The translations under genes and the position numbers were made by a program. The notes beneath the pieces are model-generated. The model worked only from the letters and a program-made list of their open reading frames with translations, did no database searches and was not told the origin of the DNA. From Collinsella sp. (lineage in GTDB: Bacteria > Actinomycetota > Coriobacteriia > Coriobacteriales > Coriobacteriaceae), in assembly GCA_031292915.1 (NCBI GenBank), contig JAUMSH010000059.1, positions 1-12,022 on the forward strand: a stretch of DNA of 12,022 bases. Direction: 5' to 3'. Positions 7,930 through 12,022 of the stretch are shown piece after piece (within the stretch, counting starts at the first letter, position 1; the number at the start of each line of letters is the position of its first letter).

Positions 7930-7959
7930 TTGACGCGCACGTAACGACTCGTCTAATAT
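7930..7959 (+). promoter_or_regulatory. Promoter of the tRNA-Ile/Ala/Ile cluster
   Basis: A -35 box TTGACG (7930-7935) and a -10 box TAATAT (7954-7959) are separated by 18 bases, close to the vegetative sigma consensus. Transcription would begin near 7966, about 8 bases before the first tRNA. The A6 run at 7920-7925, just upstream of the -35 box, could act as an UP element, as is common for stable RNA promoters. Confidence 0.8.
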
Positions 7960-7973
7960 ATCCCTTGCGCGAT

Positions 7974-8050
7974 GGACCTGTAGCTCAGTTGGTTAGAGCG
8001 TCCGGCTGATAACCGGGAGGTCACAAGTTCGAATCTTGTCAGGTCCACCA
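7974..8050 (+). tRNA. tRNA-Ile (anticodon GAT), first copy
   Basis: A complete 77-base tRNA. The acceptor GGACCTG (7974-7980) pairs with CAGGTCC (8040-8046), followed by discriminator A and an encoded CCA. The anticodon stem TCCGG/CCGGG holds the loop CTGATAA with anticodon GAT at 8008-8010. The T arm is ACAAG-TTCGAAT-CTTGT. It reads AUC and AUU codons; AUC is the dominant isoleucine codon in the neighbouring genes. It is identical to the copy at 8198-8274. Confidence 0.98.
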
Positions 8051-8061
8051 CTTTCTTTCGC

Positions 8062-8106
8062 AATAAACACCCCAGCGAGAGCCGAGTCGCCGCTGGGGTG
8101 TTTATT
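8062..8106. repeat. Perfect 16-bp hairpin between tRNA-Ile and tRNA-Ala
   Basis: The arm 8062-8077 (AATAAACACCCCAGCG) is exactly complementary to 8091-8106, with a 13-base loop. The A/T-rich outer end followed by TACTTTCT resembles a bidirectional intrinsic terminator, but the T tract is interrupted. It stands 11 bases after the first tRNA and 11 before tRNA-Ala, for which I see no separate promoter. It could be a partial terminator or an RNA-processing site. Confidence 0.85.
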
Positions 8107-8117
8107 ACTTTCTCCGT

Positions 8118-8193
8118 GGGGGTTTAGCTCAGCTGGGAGAGCGCGGGCTTTGCAAGCCTGAGGTCAGGGGTTCCATCCCCCTAACCTCCACCA
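8118..8193 (+). tRNA. tRNA-Ala (anticodon TGC)
   Basis: A complete 76-base tRNA. The acceptor GGGGGTT (8118-8124) pairs with AACCTCC (8183-8189), with one G-U pair; discriminator A and an encoded CCA follow. The anticodon stem CGGGC/GCCTG holds the loop TTTGCAA, anticodon TGC at 8151-8153. The T arm is AGGGG-TTCCATC-CCCCT; its loop begins TTCCATC rather than the commoner TTCGAAT type, a mild variation. Only 4 bases separate it from the next tRNA, so the two are one precursor. Confidence 0.97.
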
Positions 8194-8197
8194 TGAT

Positions 8198-8274
8198 GGA
8201 CCTGTAGCTCAGTTGGTTAGAGCGTCCGGCTGATAACCGGGAGGTCACAAGTTCGAATCTTGTCAGGTCCACCA
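8198..8274 (+). tRNA. tRNA-Ile (anticodon GAT), second identical copy
   Basis: Identical over all 77 bases to the tRNA at 7974-8050, including the encoded CCA, with anticodon GAT at 8232-8234. Identity extends 3 bases upstream (GAT), making an 80-base direct repeat (7971-8050 and 8195-8274). It is the last gene of the cluster and is followed by a terminator. Confidence 0.98.
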
Positions 8275-8284
8275 TCAAAACGTT

Positions 8285-8320
8285 AAGAGCCCTGGGGCAT
8301 TGCCTCGGGGCTTTTTTCTT
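8285..8320 (+). terminator. Intrinsic terminator of the tRNA cluster
   Basis: An 11-bp stem, AGCCCTGGGGC (8288-8298) with GCCTCGGGGCT (8302-8312), contains two G-U pairs and an ATT loop, and is followed by five T residues and TCTT. It begins just after the second tRNA-Ile. Confidence 0.88.
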
Positions 8321-8329
8321 ATCCAACTA

Positions 8330-8368
8330 AAAGTAGTCAAAATAGCCCCGTCCCAAATTAACTACTTT
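8330..8368. repeat. Short inverted repeat upstream of the nuclease-domain gene
   Basis: AAAGTAGTCAA (8330-8340) and TTAACTACTTT (8358-8368) match as inverted copies at 10 of 11 positions, around a 17-base spacer containing GCCCCGTCCC. It lies between the tRNA terminator and the next gene. It could be an operator or an intergenic repeat; no T tract suited to termination follows. Confidence 0.5.
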
Positions 8369-8372
8369 GATT

Positions 8373-8402
8373 TTGTGTGCTGGGCGAAAGATTGGGTAGT
8401 AT
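8373..8402 (+). promoter_or_regulatory. Candidate promoter of the 8460-9827 gene group
   Basis: TTGTGT (8373-8378) and TAGTAT (8397-8402) are 18 bases apart, about 58 bases before the start codon, in an A/T-rich patch after the tRNA terminator. Each box deviates from consensus at two or more positions, so this is tentative. Confidence 0.35.
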
Positions 8403-8448
8403 AGCTATTCAATGCGGCGACCCTGCCGTGTGTTAACCGCTACGTACC

Positions 8449-8455
8449 GGAGGTG
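8449..8455 (+). promoter_or_regulatory. Ribosome-binding site fixing the start at 8460
   Basis: GGAGGTG lies 4-6 bases before the ATG at 8460. The frame is open further upstream to an ATG at 8412, but that codon has no ribosome site, and the extra 16 residues (rich in Arg and Cys) do not resemble the family N terminus. Confidence 0.8.
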
Positions 8456-8459
8456 TTCC

Positions 8460-8960
8460 ATGGTTCGTGTCGACATAGAGACCATCGTCATGGCCGCCGG
8501 TCCCGTGCCATCGCTTATCGTGCTTCGTGAGCGCTGCGGCAAGTCGGATTCGACGGCGCCCCTGCGTTCGCTTTCCATTCAGACCGGCTCGTTTGAGGCC
8601 GCGGCCATTAGCCGTGGTATCGATAGCGGTCGCGCCGAGCGCCCGATAACGCATGACCTGCTGCTTGACACCGTCGATGCCCTGGGCGCCAAGCTCGAGC
8701 GCATCGAGATCGTTCGTGCCGAGCCGCCGGTGTTCTATGCGACGATTGTCGTGCTGGTCGATGGTGACGAGCGCAAGATTGACGCCCGTCCCAGTGACGC
8801 CATTGCCCTTGCCGTGCGCAGTAATGCCCCCATGTTCGTGGAGGACGACATCATGAATCGCCTGGGTACCGTTTCTGCCCATGCCGAGGAAGTTGACGAC
8901 GAGCAGGAGTTCGAGAAGTTCGACGAGTTCGTCCATACGCTCTCCCCCGATGATTTCTAA
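8460..8960 (+). CDS. Bifunctional nuclease (DUF151/BFN) domain protein
   Basis: The 166-residue protein carries a BFN (DUF151) domain over about 1-133. Members include Thermotoga maritima TM0160 and plant BBD proteins, for which DNase and RNase activities have been reported. The role in most bacteria is unknown. Family hallmarks visible here are a beta-rich start (MVRVDIETIVM), RPITHDLLLDTVDALG (61-76), VFYATIVVLVDG (91-102) and the signature DARPSDAIALAVRSNAPMFV (108-127). The C-terminal 35 residues are acidic (EEVDDEQEFEKFDEF), as in actinobacterial homologues. It is presumably cytoplasmic, since I see no signal peptide or membrane segment. A strong ribosome site supports the chosen start. 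The next gene begins 30 bases after the stop. The family assignment is good; the catalytic function is not shown by the sequence. Confidence 0.85.
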   Translation: MVRVDIETIVMAAGPVPSLIVLRERCGKSDSTAPLRSLSIQTGSFEAAAISRGIDSGRAERPITHDLLLDTVDALGAKLERIEIVRAEPPVFYATIVVLVDGDERKIDARPSDAIALAVRSNAPMFVEDDIMNRLGTVSAHAEEVDDEQEFEKFDEFVHTLSPDDF

Positions 8961-8977
8961 ATGTCTGGCACGCGAGC

Positions 8978-8984
8978 GGAGAGG
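8978..8984 (+). promoter_or_regulatory. Ribosome-binding site deciding between two starts of the small membrane protein
   Basis: GGAGAGG is 6 bases before the ATG at 8991. The ATG at 8961, which abuts the preceding stop (TAAATG), has no such site but could be used by termination-reinitiation, adding 10 residues. Confidence 0.6.
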
Positions 8985-8990
8985 TCGTTG

Positions 8991-9347
8991 ATGGGTGCCC
9001 GCGTATCGGCTGAAGCGGCCGCCATCGCGCGTGAAGCCCAGATGCGCTCGGAGGCATCCGAGGCGGCTCGCATCGCCTATGTGACGCAGGCCCGCACGCT
9101 TCGCGAGCGCCGCGGCTCCTATATCAAGATGGTTATCATCTCCGCCCTTGTCGCGGTAATCTGTTCTCGTCTTCGTGGTACAGTTGGTGCGCTTGGGTTT
9201 TCGATTTCAACAGGCTTGGTAATCTGGGGTGTGGTCGATGCGATCATGCTGACCAACCAGATCAAGGTACTCGACAAGCGCGCGATGGATATGACGCGCG
9301 CCCGCAATGCCGCCGCCAAGATCGCTGCCGAGGCACAAGAACTGTAA
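8991..9347 (+). CDS. Hypothetical small membrane protein with two predicted helices
   Basis: I do not recognise a family. The 118-residue protein has an Ala/Glu/Arg-rich amphipathic N-terminal helix (about 1-43) and a first hydrophobic segment at about 46-60 (MVIISALVAVICS). A short RLRG turn and a second hydrophobic segment at about 64-87 follow, then a charged C-terminal helix (about 88-118, KVLDKRAMDMTRARNAAAK). The likely topology is a helical hairpin with both charged, coiled-coil-like ends in the cytoplasm. No catalytic motif or signal peptidase site is visible. It lies 30 bases after the DUF151 gene and 30 bases before the next gene, so the three are probably cotranscribed. The ATG at 8961 would give 128 residues; I prefer 8991 because of its ribosome site. 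The middle of the gene (9120-9240) uses more A/T-ending codons than its neighbours. Confidence 0.7.
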   Translation: MGARVSAEAAAIAREAQMRSEASEAARIAYVTQARTLRERRGSYIKMVIISALVAVICSRLRGTVGALGFSISTGLVIWGVVDAIMLTNQIKVLDKRAMDMTRARNAAAKIAAEAQEL

Positions 9348-9377
9348 CGACGCCGGATTCGATGGGAAGGTCTAGAG

Positions 9378-9827
9378 ATGGCACAGGATATGCAGGACGC
9401 CGGTAACGTCTCCGCCGAGCTCGACGCCATGGTGTGTGACCTGATTGGTGCGTTCTTGGACGACCTTGCCGCCGGCGAGAATCCGGGCGTAGTTGTGGCG
9501 ATCGAGGACGCTGCTTCCAACCGCTATCTGGCCGCGCTCGACGAGGATGGCGAGGAGGCATGCCTGGAGGCTGCCACCAACTTTATCTCCGAGCACAAGA
9601 TGGGCCTTAAGGACGAGGGCCTGGGCCGTATCGCCCGCTATGCCATCGGCTATACCGGCTGCGTCGAGATTGACGGCGGCTACCATGACGCTCTACTCGT
9701 GAGCTTCTTTGAGACGACGCTCGAGAGCGGCTTTTCGGCATATGTGCTGTATGAGGGCATGGGCGCCGGCGATGGTTTTATGTGGAGCGACCCTGAACCT
9801 GCAGGTGAGGAAACCCCTCTCATCTAA
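9378..9827 (+). CDS. Hypothetical acidic soluble protein
   Basis: I do not recognise this 149-residue protein. It is markedly acidic, with no signal peptide or membrane segment. The N-terminal half looks alpha-helical (ELDAMVCDLIGAFLDDLAAGE, 14-34). It is followed by a strand (VVVAIED, 38-44) and a conserved-looking C-terminal section containing the stretches GYTGCVEIDGGYHDALLVS and GFSAYVLYEGMGAGDGFMW, rich in glycine and aromatics, which suggests a compact alpha/beta fold. The start is supported by GGGAAGG 7 bases upstream. Codon use matches the neighbouring genes, so it is likely a genuine native gene. It is last in a three-gene group, and the 117-base gap to typA contains no obvious terminator, so some readthrough into typA is possible. 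Confidence 0.75.
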   Translation: MAQDMQDAGNVSAELDAMVCDLIGAFLDDLAAGENPGVVVAIEDAASNRYLAALDEDGEEACLEAATNFISEHKMGLKDEGLGRIARYAIGYTGCVEIDGGYHDALLVSFFETTLESGFSAYVLYEGMGAGDGFMWSDPEPAGEETPLI

Positions 9828-9944
9828 AATCGCTAAAATAAACGAGTTTTCGGTAAAAGGCTCAATATTCCCGCCGAGCGTTGCATTGCTGGGTGGGTCG
9901 CATACGCGTGCCGTTTGTATATGGATAGAAGATAGGGGAACTAC

Positions 9945-11783
<1,839 letters not shown>

Positions 11784-11810
11784 ACGCTGGGGCTTATAAC
11801 CGCCAATAAG

Positions 11811-11845
11811 AAAGGGCGTCGACCGCAATGGTCGGCGCCCTTTTT
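11811..11845 (+). terminator. Intrinsic terminator of typA
   Basis: A 14-bp stem (11811-11824 with 11830-11843; one G-U pair; core GGGCGTCGACC) with loop GCAAT ends in a five-T tract. It begins 27 bases after the typA stop. The A-rich start of the stem could also permit termination from the opposite direction. Confidence 0.9.
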
Positions 11846-11875
11846 GGTGCAAGGGGGACAGGTTCGCTTGCACCA
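11845..11875. repeat. Short hairpin containing GGGGGACAGG
   Basis: TGGTGCAAG (11845-11853) pairs perfectly with CTTGCACCA (11867-11875) around a 13-base loop containing GGGGACAGGTTCG. It abuts the typA terminator and has no T tract of its own. The shape resembles REP-type intergenic hairpins, but this is a resemblance only. Confidence 0.55.
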
Positions 11876-11910
11876 CGGTGGGGGCGGCTATCCCCTCCGA
11901 TCGGCTTTCT

Positions 11911-12022
11911 GGTCAAAGTTAAGTTGTTTAAACATATACATAATTCCACTGAATATAGCCGGTATGATACAAAACTGTTAACAGGTAAATATCAACTGGT
12001 ATTAAATTAAAAGACCGCTTGA
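11911..12022. other. AT-rich intergenic tail, probable control region of a gene outside the window
   Basis: These 112 bases hold only about 34 G or C, in sharp contrast to the GC-rich genes before them. They contain a perfect 10-base palindrome CTGTTAACAG (11975-11984) and possible -10-like hexamers TATACA (11935-11940) and TATGAT (11963-11968). Neither hexamer has a convincing -35 partner at normal spacing. No coding region is supported. Confidence 0.5.

Noticed and set aside
7700..7933. Small open frames on both strands (about 60-80 codons) with near-identical translations in the gyrA-tRNA gap
   Set aside because: The similarity of the two products is a consequence of the inverted repeat; neither has a ribosome site or a recognisable protein feature.
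8412..8459. Extended start of the DUF151 gene at the ATG at 8412
   Set aside because: No ribosome site there, the added residues do not fit the family, and a strong GGAGG site marks 8460; the region overlaps the likely transcript start.
9828..9944. Promoter or riboswitch in the gap before typA
   Set aside because: TTGCAT, TTGCTG and TATATG hexamers occur but not at workable spacing, and I could not build a convincing conserved RNA structure.

Overview
The window looks like an origin-proximal replication locus of a high-GC Gram-positive bacterium, most likely an actinobacterium of the class Coriobacteriia (Collinsella or a close relative). The basis is the strongly GC-biased third codon positions, the gene order dnaN-recF-dciA(DUF721)-gyrB-gyrA-tRNA-Ile-tRNA-Ala that is known from Actinobacteria, and the Gram-positive character of the proteins. 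The genus is an inference from overall character; no database was searched.

Layout. (1) 21-2790: dnaN (sliding clamp), recF (recombination mediator ATPase) and a DUF721/DciA-family gene form one tightly packed transcription unit, with recF and dciA overlapping by 14 bases. It is closed by a strong intrinsic terminator at 2817-2846. (2) 2896-7749: gyrB and gyrA, both starting with GTG behind strong Shine-Dalgarno sequences and 11 bases apart, closed by an 11-bp GC-rich terminator. GyrA has an unusual acidic N-terminal extension of about 70 residues. It also carries Phe at the position equivalent to E. coli GyrA Ser83, the main fluoroquinolone-resistance site. (3) 7744-7925: a large inverted repeat with 57-base arms (33 bp perfect) fills the gap between gyrA and the tRNA promoter. 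(4) 7930-8320: a -35/-10 promoter drives tRNA-Ile(GAT), tRNA-Ala(TGC) and a second, identical tRNA-Ile(GAT). A perfect 16-bp hairpin lies between the first two and an intrinsic terminator follows the third. (5) 8460-9827: three same-strand genes, namely a bifunctional-nuclease-domain (DUF151) protein, a small two-helix membrane protein and an acidic soluble protein I do not recognise. (6) 9945-11845: typA/bipA, a ribosome-associated GTPase, with its own terminator. (7) 11846-12022: intergenic DNA containing a short hairpin and then an abruptly AT-rich tail (about 30% GC), probably the control region of a gene beyond the window.

All genes are on the + strand. Functionally, the first half supplies replication processivity (DnaN), gap repair (RecF), probable helicase loading (DciA) and supercoiling control (GyrBA). 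The tRNA cluster and TypA serve translation. The core genes are ordinary and well conserved. The points most worth a second look are the GyrA Phe153 substitution, the long foldback repeat at 7744-7925, the Ile-Ala-Ile tRNA arrangement with its internal hairpin, and the trio of poorly characterised genes before typA. I see no CRISPR array, no transposase and no novel defence-type system.
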